Assembly (NCBI GenBank): GCA_964017235.1
Contig: OZ024940.1
Coordinates: 30,870,573 to 30,934,572 of the forward strand
DNA: 64,000 nt
Direction of reading: 5' to 3'
DNA from: Sabellastarte sp. h YS-2021
Taxonomy: Eukaryota; Annelida; Polychaeta; Sabellida; Sabellidae
Part shown: positions 1-8,690 of the stretch, piece by piece
How positions within the stretch are numbered: position 1 is the first letter of the stretch
How the letters are laid out: each line of letters begins with the position of its first letter
Translations under genes and position numbers: made by a program
The notes under the pieces: model-generated
What the model was told of the DNA's origin: nothing
The model's database searches: none
What the model saw: only the letters and a program-made list of their open reading frames with translations

Positions 1-997
1 AGAAAAATTGGCTATCTGCAATACTTTTAGAGGTAATTCGCATTTACTCATTTTGAGTAGGTGAGTAATTAGCTATGGGTCTGAAACTTCACCAAGTGAA
101 AGCTCTCCCAAAAGTAGGTGAATGATTAATTTGAGAAAAATTGGCTATCTACAATACTTTTAGAGATAATTCGCATTTACTCATTTTGAGTAGGTGAGTA
201 ATTAGCTATGGGTCTGAAACTTCACCAAGTGAAAGCTCTCCCAAAAGTAGGTGAATGATTTATTTGAGAAAAATTGGCTATCTGCAATATTTTTAGAGAT
301 AATTCGCATTTACTCATTTTGAGTAGGTGAGTGATTAGCTATGGGTCTGAAACTTCACCATGTGAAAGCTCTCCCACAAGTAGATGAATGAGTTATTTGA
401 CAAAAATTGGGTATCCGCAATACTTTTACAGATAATTAGCATTTACTCATTTTGAGTAGGTAAATAATTAGCTATGGGTCTGAAACTTCACCATGTGAAA
501 GCTCTCCCAAAAGTAGGTGAATGAGTTATTTGAGAAAAATTGGCTATCTGCAATACTTTTAGAGATAATTCGCATTTACTCATTTTCAGTAGGTGAGTAA
601 TTAGCTATGGGTCTGAAACTTCACAGAGTGAAAGCTCTCCCAAAAGTAGGTGAATGAGTTATTTGAGAAAAATTGGCTATCTGCAATACTTTTAGAGATA
701 ATTCGCATTTACTCATTTTGAGTAGGTGAGTAATTAGCTATGGGTCTGAAACTTCACCAAGTGAAAGCTCTCCCAAAAGTAGGCGAATGATTAATTTAAC
801 AAAAATTGGCTATCTGCAATACTTTTAGAGATAATTCGCATTTACTCATTTTGAGTAGGTGAGTAATTAGCTATGGGTCTGAAACTTCACCAAGTGAAAG
901 CTCTCCCAAAAGTAGGTGAATGAGTTATTTGAGAAAAATTGGCTGTCTGCAATACTTTTAGAGATAATTCGCATTTACTCATTTTGAGTAGGTGAGT
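1..997. repeat. 133-bp satellite array (family A)
   Basis: About 7.5 head-to-tail copies of a roughly 133-bp unit. The phrase GGTCTGAAACTTCAC recurs at about 78, 211, 344, 478, 610, 744 and 876. Units differ by scattered substitutions (for example ACCAAGTG versus ACCATGTG), so the array is homogenised but not identical. It begins mid-unit at the window edge and so continues to the left. Each unit contains GAGTAGGTGAGTAATTAGC and CCCAAAAGTAGGTGAATGA, which align with parts of the 155-bp satellite at 8690-12080. Noncoding: no frame stays open through the units. Confidence 0.95.
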
Positions 998-1990
998 AAA
1001 ATGGCCGCCATTTTTGGCAAGACAAAATTTTTTTGAAAATTGGCATGGCTACTCTGCAGATATACCCTGTGGATCAAAAATTTCGTCGAAATCGCTCTAT
1101 CTTGCAGGGTTTTCGAGATATAAGCATTTTTATGTTTTGCAATTTTTGCGAAAAATTCGAAAATTCAAAATGGCCGCCATTTTTGGCGAGACAAAAATTT
1201 TTTCAAAATTGGGATAACTACTCTGCAGAGATACCCTGTGGGTCAAAAATTTTGTCGAAATTGCTCTATCTAGCACGTTTTTGGAGATATAAGCATTTTT
1301 GTGTTTTGCAATTTTTGCGAAAATTTCGAAAATTCAAAATGGCCGCCATTTTGGACGAGACAAAAATTTTTTGAAAATTGGGAAAACTACTCCGCAGAGA
1401 TACCCTGTGGGTCAAAAATTTCATCGAAATCGCTCTATCTAGCACGGTTTTCGAGATATAAGCATTTTTGTGTTTTGCAATTTTTACGAAAATTTCGAAA
1501 ATTCAAAATGGCCGCCATTTTTGGCGAGACAAAAATTTTTTGAAAATTGGGAAAAGTACTCCGCAGAGATACCCTGTGGGTCAAAAATTTCATCGAAATC
1601 GCTCTATCTAGCACGGTTTTCGAGATATAAGCATTTTTGTGTTTTGCAATTTTTACGAAAATTTCGAAAATTCAAAATGGCCGCCATTTTTGGCGAGAGA
1701 AAAATTTTTTGAAAATTGGGAAAAGTACTCTGCAGAGATACCCTGCGGGTCAAAAATTTTGTCGAAATTGCTCTATCTAGCACGGTTTTTGAGATATAAG
1801 CATTTTTGTGTTTTGCAATTTTTGCGAAAATTTCGAAAATTCAAAATGGCCGCCATTTTGGACGAGATAAAATTTTTTTGAAAATTGGGAAAACTACTCC
1901 GCAGAGATACCCTGCGGGTCAAAAATTTCGTCGAAATCGCTCTATCTAGCACGGTTTTCGAGATATAAGCATTTTTGTGTTTTCCTTATT
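998..1990. repeat. 169-bp satellite array (family B)
   Basis: About six head-to-tail copies of a 169-bp unit, each starting with the palindrome-like AAAATGGCCGCCATTTT (about 998, 1167, 1336, 1505, 1674, 1843). It abuts satellite A without a spacer. Because 169 is not a multiple of three, each unit gives a short open frame in a different phase, which explains a ladder of overlapping 80-codon frames on the plus strand. These are artefacts of periodicity, not genes. The central palindrome contains GCCGCCATTTT, which resembles the YY1 binding consensus known from animals; whether anything binds is unknown. Confidence 0.95.
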
Positions 1991-2308
1991 TGGAAAATTC
2001 GTAATGATTAATTAATCATTAATTACTCGGCCATTTCTTGACCAATCAATGCCAAAATCTAATGATTTCCAGATTTTAATAGAATGAATGTATTTGCCAA
2101 GTTTCAGGTGAATTGATAAAATTGCTTTCAAGTTATCATCCGGACAAGCTTCCCCATCGAAAAAAGACATTTTTGGTCATGTGACCTCTCTGATTGGTTG
2201 AAATGTCACTGCAGCATATTCAAAAAAATTCCCCAAGGCTACTGCCTAAACCTGCCAAATTTGAAAAGAATCCGCCTAACGGTTACAGAGTTATAAGGAA
2301 AACAAAAT
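1991..2308. other. Non-coding stretch after satellite B
   Basis: AT-rich sequence without an open frame. It contains the palindromic TAATGATTAATTAATCATTA near 2003. It reads like the flank of a dispersed repeat, but no second copy was found in the window. No gene is supported. Confidence 0.5.
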
Positions 2309-2361
2309 GCGGAGCCGGCGGAGCCGGCGGAGCCGCCGGAGCCGGCGGAGCCGGCGGAGCC
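2309..2361. repeat. GC-rich 9-bp minisatellite (GGAGCCGGC)n
   Basis: About 53 bp made almost only of GGAGCCGGC repeats with one GGAGCCGCC variant, an abrupt GC-rich patch in AT-rich DNA. It lies just left of the hairpin at 2384-2405 and may belong to the same repeat element. Confidence 0.9.
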
Positions 2362-2383
2362 TGAAGCTCTCCCATACACAAAC

Positions 2384-2405
2384 AAGCGTCCCTTGCGGGA
2401 CGCTT
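2384..2405. repeat. Perfect hairpin, 9-bp stem
   Basis: AAGCGTCCC, then loop TTGC, then GGGACGCTT: a perfect 9-bp stem with a 4-nt loop, followed by AATAAGG. It comes after the satellite arrays and GC-rich minisatellite. A hairpin near a 3' end is typical of Helitron-like elements, several of which carry internal tandem repeats in molluscs. No matching left end can be seen here, so the element identity is inference. Confidence 0.6.
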
Positions 2406-2637
2406 AATAAGGTACTTGTAGATGACACATTTAAATATACCAAAAAGCAAAAGTTTAATCAGATCTTCATCTCATGAAATAATCTTAACCATTTAAACTG
2501 TCAGAAAAACTCTTCCAACTGAAAATGCTCTGGGTCCTGAGTTCGAATCCATATTTCATTCAACATGTGGAGTGATGCAATGAGGAGCCTGTCCCAATAG
2601 GAATCTAACCTTTTTGAAAGGGAGGTCCTCAGTGATA

Positions 2638-2766
2638 GTTGGTCAGCAAGTTTGGCATCTAATCACAGGCTGCCACCTCTGTGTGTGGGTTCAACTCCCA
2701 CAAGTGACAAATCCTGAGGACCTGTCCCCAATATGACCCTGGCTGTTGAACGGCACATAAAAAGTG
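2638..2766 (+). mobile_element. tRNA-derived SINE, family C, copy 1
   Basis: A polymerase III B-box-like GGTTCAACTCC (2688-2698) follows a tRNA-like region, then CTGAGGACCTGTCCC and TATGACCCTGGCTGTTGAAC. The same block recurs at 63378-63500 with a few differences. Just upstream (2530-2600) is a second B-box-like segment (GAGTTCGAATCC) followed by GAGGAGCCTGTCCCAATAG, suggesting two related SINE pieces in tandem. No intact tRNA cloverleaf is formed, so it is not a tRNA gene. Confidence 0.75.
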
Positions 2767-3150
2767 TTTTCACTTTTTTGTTAGTTTTACCTTCAAAGGA
2801 TTAAAATAGTTTACTCGCCAATAAAATTCAAACCAGTTTCATTCAGCAGGAGAGATGACAATGGAATTATGGCACTATTAAAGTTGGTTTCTTGATTTTC
2901 TGTAAAAATATACAATATAAACTTCCACACTAACTTTTATATACAACAGTCTGCTGTTTTTTTTATGTGGAGATTAAGCATTATAGAAGCTGGTTAGAAT
3001 TACAATCATATTTGTTATTATCAACATACATAAGCATACAGCTACTTGGCTGGATAACTTGGCAGCAGCCTCGCTTTGGCACACAATTTGAGTAAGCAAT
3101 AAATTTCAATTTCTTAACCAATAAGAATCTAAAAAGTGTAATTTGTAATA

Positions 3151-3850
3151 AGTGGATGGACAAGAAGACTTGTTCGATTAATTATCATCGACAGTGTACA
3201 CCTTCCACTGTGGCCTAGAGTGATTACCACACTCGTCTAGGAACACAGAGGACGTGGGTTTCAAACCCAGGTACAGGCAGATACATAGTGACTCGGATGA
3301 CCACTTAAAATGGCGGTCCTCTGTCATTGGGTCCTATCTCCAGTGGCAGGCTAAAGAACCTCAGGGACATTGATAAATGATCATCCTTGAGCCTCTGTCT
3401 TTCAGTTAGGGGAATGTCTGTCAATAGAGAGCTTGTGCAAACAGGATGGGTCAAATAGTGTTTTGAGGCCTGTACTAATGAAGACATTGCGTGGAATATA
3501 AATATACAATAGAAATATAATCACAATAAATCCCCGATTGTTTCTAATAATAGATTATTCAGCTTAAATCTTGACTTTCTATATATATATCTTTAAAACA
3601 GAATTATATTTAGGCAGTTTTATTTGATAAACTGATAAGCTCTGTCCCTACTTGTTGGTTTACGTTTACCACCATATTGACAGGAAGTGAGGATTTTCAG
3701 TAGATGCTAACATTGATGACTTGGACTGACATAATATTTCTCCCTGAAAAGTGTTTCATGCTATAATGATAAACAATAACCTGAAAAAATTAATTCTGAT
3801 TCGATCGTCAGTTGTAAAAATCGAACATTAATTGACTATGAAAATTGGTT
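3151..3850 (-). mobile_element. MITE family E, copy split by a SINE
   Basis: The ends of this element (about 3151-3202 and 3531-3850) match, in reverse, the copies at 6900-7270 and 16440-16745. Shared landmarks are GATTAATCG next to a CACTGTC/GACAGTG block, a TCTAATNATNGATTATT block and a CATATTNACAGGAAGTG block. SINE family B lies between the GACAGTGTACA and GATTGTTTCTAAT segments, so the SINE inserted after the MITE. No coding sequence. The superfamily is not clear because the outer ends are decayed. Confidence 0.6.
3203..3530 (+). mobile_element. tRNA-derived SINE, family B, copy 1
   Basis: A-box-like TGGCCTAGAGTG (3211-3222) and B-box-like GGGTTTCAAACCC (3256-3268) in the order and spacing of a polymerase III promoter. 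A conserved body follows (ACATAGTGACTCGGATGACC, a CAGTGGCAGG block, CTTGAGCCTCTGTCTTTC). Reverse copies lie at 36425-36720 and 39075-39395. It interrupts MITE family E. The tail is AT-rich (AATATAAATATACAATAG). Confidence 0.85.
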
Positions 3851-4770
3851 GCAATTCTATTGTGTTGACTGATCACGTGCCCATTTGGGGACAATGATTT
3901 CGAGCTGGCCTTAAATTCTGGCGTTAAATACATTTATAAGCATTGCCTTCTTCAATAAATACTTTAATCAACAGGAAGTGACATTAAATCACACAAAACA
4001 AGCGAACGCATAAAGACTTTATCTTCTGACCTAATTACAAAAAACAAAACGGATATTTTTAAAATGTATCAAATTTCTCTTTGCCAGAGAAGTGACACAA
4101 TTAAATTTAGCATTTGCGGGAAGTGTTAATAAGAGATATAACTTTGAAGGATTCACGTCTGTCTTCAAGTTTCTGTTTATTGCAATATGTGAGTCACTGT
4201 CTTTTTGGTCTCCCCAAGTTTTATCTAAATTTGATTTGCTCTCGTTTAATTCTGACTCGGGGAATGATAAGATTAAATTTAAATACTATTAAATAAGATT
4301 AATAAATCTTGTGTCACCAAAACTGTCTGTGGGATCGACTGTCAAAATTTCTAACAAGTCATTTCCTTTCTAAAAACACGTTCAAGCAAGACTTCCTCCA
4401 TGAAGAGGGTTATGGCCCTGTAATAGGCTACTAATAGCTTCCATTGCGGTTGTATCTGTATGTATTTGACGATGTTGTCATGGCACCGAAAAGAAAAGCT
4501 TGTACCTGAGTGGTACATGTTGAAGTACAAGCCAAGTTTTTCCCCCACGAGTTGTGTGAAATGCCAAACAAGGACATCCTACATAAATGTAAATCCCAAG
4601 TAAAGTACCCCTTCATTAGGGTAACCCCTAAGGTACCAGAATACAGATCGGACTGACCTACAACCTAAAATACACGAGGCTATTCAGTTGTACCCCATGA
4701 CTCCAGTAAGAAATGGCCAAGACTTGGTATAAGCTACCTTAAGGTTACCACAACCCAGCAGGCATAATTT

Positions 4771-5013
4771 TAATTTATTTTTATTTATTTGGGGTTTTAC
4801 GTCGCTTTCAACACTGTACAGGTCATATCACGACGGGTAGTTGGAAGGGCAGAGGAAACCAGTACCTAGAGTTCGCTAGGGTTCTGTAATAACTGTAAAC
4901 TGCCGACCAACGGCAAGCAACTACCAGCTTTCCCACTTGAGCCCGTGCAGGGATCGAACCCCGGCCTCAGAGGTGGGAGGCGAGAGTGTTACCACTCTGC
5001 CACCGTGGCCCCT
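4771..5013 (-). mobile_element. tRNA-derived SINE, family A, copy 1
   Basis: Read on the minus strand it begins GGGGCCACGGTGGCAGAGTGG, has B box GGTTCGATCCC, and ends in a GACGTAAAACCCC tail with (AAATA)n. The head resembles tRNA-Gly(CCC): the CTCGCCTCCCAC string matches the anticodon arm of that tRNA. Flanks ATAATTTTAATTTA and ATAATTTATTTTAAA look like a degraded target duplication. Two more copies are at 5151-5390 and 13523-13755. Confidence 0.88.
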
Positions 5014-5150
5014 ATAATTTATTTTAAAATTCTGTATATAACTACAACGCTCATTGCATCACAAACTTTTGTAATTTTGCCACACAAAAACAACAATAGG
5101 TACTCACGACGATTAACACTATGATACTTATGCTATGGGCTCATATACTA

Positions 5151-5390
5151 GCAGGGGCCATTGGTGGCAGAGTGGTAACACCGACGCCTCCCACCTCTGA
5201 GATCAGGGTTCGAATCCTGGCCTGACCTCAAGTGGGAAAGCTGGTAGTTGCTTGCCATTGGTCGGCAGTTTACAGTACAGAACCTTGACACCAACTGTAT
5301 GTACTGGTTTCCTCTGCCCACAAAACTACCCGTCGTGATATGACCTGTACAGTGTTGAAAGTGACGTAAAACCCCGAATAAGTAAATGAA
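5151..5390 (+). mobile_element. tRNA-derived SINE, family A, copy 2, with target duplication
   Basis: Full-length copy with A box TGGCAGAGTGG (5165-5175) and B box GGTTCGAATCC (5208-5218), then the family body (GTCGGCAGTTTACAGTACAG, CGTCGTGATATGACCTGTAC) and tail ACCCCGAATAAGTAAATGAA. It is bracketed by a perfect 10-bp duplication TCATATACTA at 5141-5150 and 5391-5400, as expected for LINE-driven retroposition. It lies 137 bp from an inverted copy (4771-5013), so the pair can form a large hairpin. Confidence 0.93.
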
Positions 5391-5734
5391 TCATATACTA
5401 TTAATCATCTTCATTTGTAATATATTTTTTCCCATGTGTCATTTGGGAAGTTTTCCAATGATGTTGCCATTTATAATTAGAATTGCATGGTAAAAACAGG
5501 GCCTAGGGAAGGCTATTCTGTTGGCTAAGGAAGTGGACCAAAGTTCACCTGTCCACTGATTACTAATGTCGTTTTTGTGTGAAGGTTATTATACGACAGA
5601 GGTATGGACGATCAAGAGTCCCAAACAAACTCATTTTTGCGTATAAAAGAGGGACTTTCTTTGTTGTACTGGGAAAAATAACAACATTGTTTGAATTCAT
5701 TACTTTTATCTGCACAATAGTCTGCCATTGATAT

Positions 5735-5905
5735 AAGACTTTTTTTTATCTGGACAAGCTGGGGGAATGAAACTGTTCAGATAAAAGAAGGTTCATAAAA
5801 TAGAAGAGGTATTTTAGTGTATAAAACAATAGAGAAATACAAAATGTGAGAGTGGAAATGAGTTCATAAAATTGAATATTTGGATAATAGAATACCTTTA
5901 AGTAT
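5735..5905. repeat. Dispersed repeat G (GGTTCATAAAATAGAAG)
   Basis: Contains GTTCATAAAATAGAAGAGGT, GTGAGAGTGGAAATGAGTTC and ATTGAATATTTGGATAATAG, a string of motifs that recurs at 16745-16900, 18485-18660, 42690-42905 and 56575-56755. Several copies are bordered by CTGAACAGGCTGAGAGAGT-like sequence. Within copies the block is often repeated twice at about 100 bp. Noncoding; possibly the inside of a pogo-type MITE, because the phrase TATTATCC is shared with those. Confidence 0.7.
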
Positions 5906-6214
5906 ACTTAGGAACCTTAATCATGTTTATGAGCAAGCAGCCAAGACTTAATTTGGCATCTCTGCACTAAAATCGACCAAATTGGGGGGGCGGGTGTATT
6001 TGGGGTTCTCTTTTATGTGGGCAAAGAAAAAGTTCCTGTATTATGTTGGTAATACTCTAACAAATAACACAATTGGCAGCACTTTGGGCCTGCAATTATC
6101 GCCGGTTTCAAGAGCTAAAGACAGTGCTACTGGTTTCCTAAACCTAGACGAAATGAAAGAAAAACCCTGATGATATTTACCGTAACATATCAAATATTTG
6201 TGCCCGAGTGATAA

Positions 6215-6510
6215 AGAGGGGTATGACAAGTACAAATACTTGGGGGTTGGCTGCTTGTAGATGAAATTTCGGCTTCACATCGAGCCCTTGCAAAGTTTAG
6301 TATGACCCTGACAGGAAACAATATACAATATGGTCGCTCCCACAAAAGGAAAAAGATATATATAAAGATCAAAGCCTTGAATCGTTGGAATTAGCTGATG
6401 TCACATTTATATGAAATAGTGACTATCGTGTCAAAAATGGGGCATCATGTGATTTAATGTCAGTAAAGTGGATTATTTATGTTTTATTACCCCAAAAGCA
6501 TCAACCTTTG
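6215..6510 (+). mobile_element. hAT-type MITE family 1, decayed copy
   Basis: Starts GAGGGGTATGACAAGTACAAA and follows the order of blocks in the intact copy at 38393-38786 (CATCGAGCCCTTGC, AAGTTTAGTAT, CAGGAAACAA, GAATTAGCTGATGTCA, GATTTAATGNCAG). The right-hand terminus is not recognisable. Noncoding. Confidence 0.75.
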
Positions 6511-6657
6511 ACCTTGTGTAGGCATTGCCGTATTTACATGGCCAAAATCAGGTCATTGAAACTTAGGGAAGGTTCGGTAACTCCTGTGTCTTGATAATAC
6601 TCCAATTCACTTACACGGGTGGACTGAGTCCTACAGACAGTACAGTACAATGGACAG

Positions 6658-6795
6658 TAGGGATGGGTCCAGTAGGTCCTGTGTCTCAGTATCGAGAACA
6701 CTTTACTGAAATACCGTGGTAAGACTTTACAACCACCACTTTGCTTGTGAACAGATATAATGGAAGAAAGAGTTTTGGCTTTTGATTCTTCATAA
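6658..6795 (+). mobile_element. hAT-type MITE family 3, left-end fragment
   Basis: Begins TAGGGATGGGTCCAGTAGG and matches the first 130 bp of the complete element at 48527-49015 (TTTTACAACC/TTTACAACCACCACTTTGCT, ACAATGGAAG blocks). The rest is missing. Confidence 0.65.
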
Positions 6796-6899
6796 AGTAT
6801 TTCTTTATAATTTCGGAAAGCTCTGTTTTATCTTATCAACCCTTCTCTTATCTGAACACAATCCCACTCCCCCAGCCTGTTCAGATAATTGAGAACTCG

Positions 6900-7270
6900 C
6901 CCCAAAAATTCAGGGTCGATTATTCGTCCATTTTTCCGACCGATGATCGACCCCGAATCGATTATTTTACTCCATTGTTAGCCATTAATTAAGAAACACT
7001 TTCCGGGATAACGTATAGGTCAATTTGGTAAGAATAACGGTGTTCCGACATTTACAATCTACCAAAAGTACCCACTTCCTGTAAATATGGCGGTCGATAT
7101 AAACACACACAAAATCCATGACAAATCTGTCAAAAAATATGTGGATATTGAGAAAAATAAAGTAAGATTTAAGCTAAATAATCGATCATTAGAAAACGTT
7201 TGTAACCGACCGCGATTGTGCACTGTCACCGACGATTAATCGAGCACACGTCTAATTGTCCATCCACTAT
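6900..7270 (+). mobile_element. MITE family E, copy 2
   Basis: Shares GGTAAGAATAACGGTGTTCC, CACTTCCTGTAAATATGGCG, AATCGATCATTAGAAAACGT and GACGATTAATCGAGCACACG with 16440-16745. The left part has GTCGATTATTCGTCC and the right end, read inverted, has GACGATTAATCG-like sequence, but the termini are too worn to assign a superfamily. No coding capacity. Confidence 0.7.
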
Positions 7271-7299
7271 TGATATTGTAATGAAAAATAAACAAAACC

Positions 7300-7869
7300 A
7301 CATTGTATTGAATGAAAACACAGTTACTTTATTGTAGAAAAGTAATTACGACAGAAGCTTTCATCTAGTTCACTTTTTAAAAAAACTTTGTTGTCTTTTT
7401 TCTTTAAAAAAACATTCTTGTTAGAGATCTATTTTCTGTTGAAAAGGGAACAGGATCACGTTACAAAAGGGATTCCAGGACCTCACGCAAGTTTTAATGT
7501 AAATGACATTTCAACAAAAACTATATTTCCATTCATGTTCTTTAATTACTCGGCTCAAGTTTCGTCTTGAAAATGTAAATAAAACAAGAGGAGAGTGCCC
7601 GTGAATGGGCACTGTGTCAGCTGACTGAATGTTTTTGATTTGTGATGGTGATAATGAGAGGAAAGCATAATTATCAGGGAAAGGGCTGTACAGAAATACA
7701 GTAAATGGTAACTGAACAGCATGTCCGAAAGATATTCCGAAGCTGACAGAAAAAAAGGACAAAAAAGTTGTGCCCTGCAAATGGTATTATGAAATAAAGT
7801 AACAAGGTAATTGTTTAAGTGTAAAAAGTAGGTTAAAAATATTTAAAGAAATACTATAAATGCAATATC
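7300..7869. other. Non-coding stretch
   Basis: AT-rich sequence with only short open frames. It contains TGTGTCAGCTGACTGAATG (about 7613), a loose echo of the hairpin at 12501-12528. No gene is supported. Confidence 0.4.
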
Positions 7870-8690
7870 CTCGTTCGACCATGAAGAAGGGGTCCAAAGG
7901 TCAAATCTGACCATACCAAAAGATTTCCAGCCAAAGAATTTAGGATGGTTTACCATCCCAAACCTCTCGGACCAATAATAAGTGAGTCATAGGCACTGTT
8001 TAAGTTTGGCTATCCTTGTTTGACCTTGACGGAGGGGTCCAAGGTCAAATCCGACCACACAAAAAAATTCCCAGCCCATGATTTCCTGTAGCTTGTTTAC
8101 CATCCCAAACCTGTAGGACCAATAATAAGCGAGTTCTAAGCAATTGTAAGTTTGGCTATCCTCAATTGACCTTGAAGGAGGGGTCCCAGGTCAAATCTGA
8201 CCACACCAAAAGAATCCCAGCCCATGATTTCCTATATGTTGGTTTACCATCCCAAACCTCCAAGACCAATAATACGCGAGTTATAAGCACTTTAAGTTTG
8301 GCTATCTTCGTTTGACCTGGAAGGAGGGGTCTAAGGTGAAATCTGACCACACCAAAAGATTCCCAGCCCATGATTTTCTATAGGTTGGTTTTCCATTCCA
8401 AACCTCTAGGACCAATAATAAGCGAGTTATAAGCACTTTTAAGTTTGGCTATCCTCATTTGACCTTGAAGGAGGGGTCCAAGGTGAAATCCGACCACACC
8501 AAAAAATTCCCAGCTCATGATTTTCTATAGGTTGGTTTTCATTCCAAACCTCTAGGACCAATAATAAACGAGTTATAAGCACTTTTATGTTTGGCTATCC
8601 TCATTTGACCTTGAAGGAGGGTTCCAAGGTCCAATCGGACCATATTAACAGATTCCCAGCCCATGATTTCCTACAGGTTGGATACAATGA
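7870..8690. repeat. About 145-bp satellite array (family C)
   Basis: Nearly six tandem units of 142-147 bp. The GACCTTGAAGGAGGGGTCC block recurs at about 7876, 8020, 8166, 8310, 8458 and 8604, followed by AAGGTCAAATCTGACCAC, TTCCCAGCCCATGATTTCC and GGACCAATAATAAGCGAG. The last unit changes at about 8680 into the 155-bp array without a spacer. The units are rich in AGGTCA and its complement TGACCT. Single, more diverged relatives occur at about 20225, 47700-48070 and 52690-52900. Confidence 0.95.

Noticed and set aside
1014-1881. Ladder of overlapping plus-strand frames of 67-113 codons
   Set aside because: They fall in the 169-bp satellite; the same peptide reappears every unit in a shifted phase. 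Periodicity, not coding.
5151-5222. Functional tRNA-Gly gene
   Set aside because: The promoter boxes and part of the anticodon arm are present, but the acceptor stem does not pair and the sequence continues into a SINE body with a target duplication.
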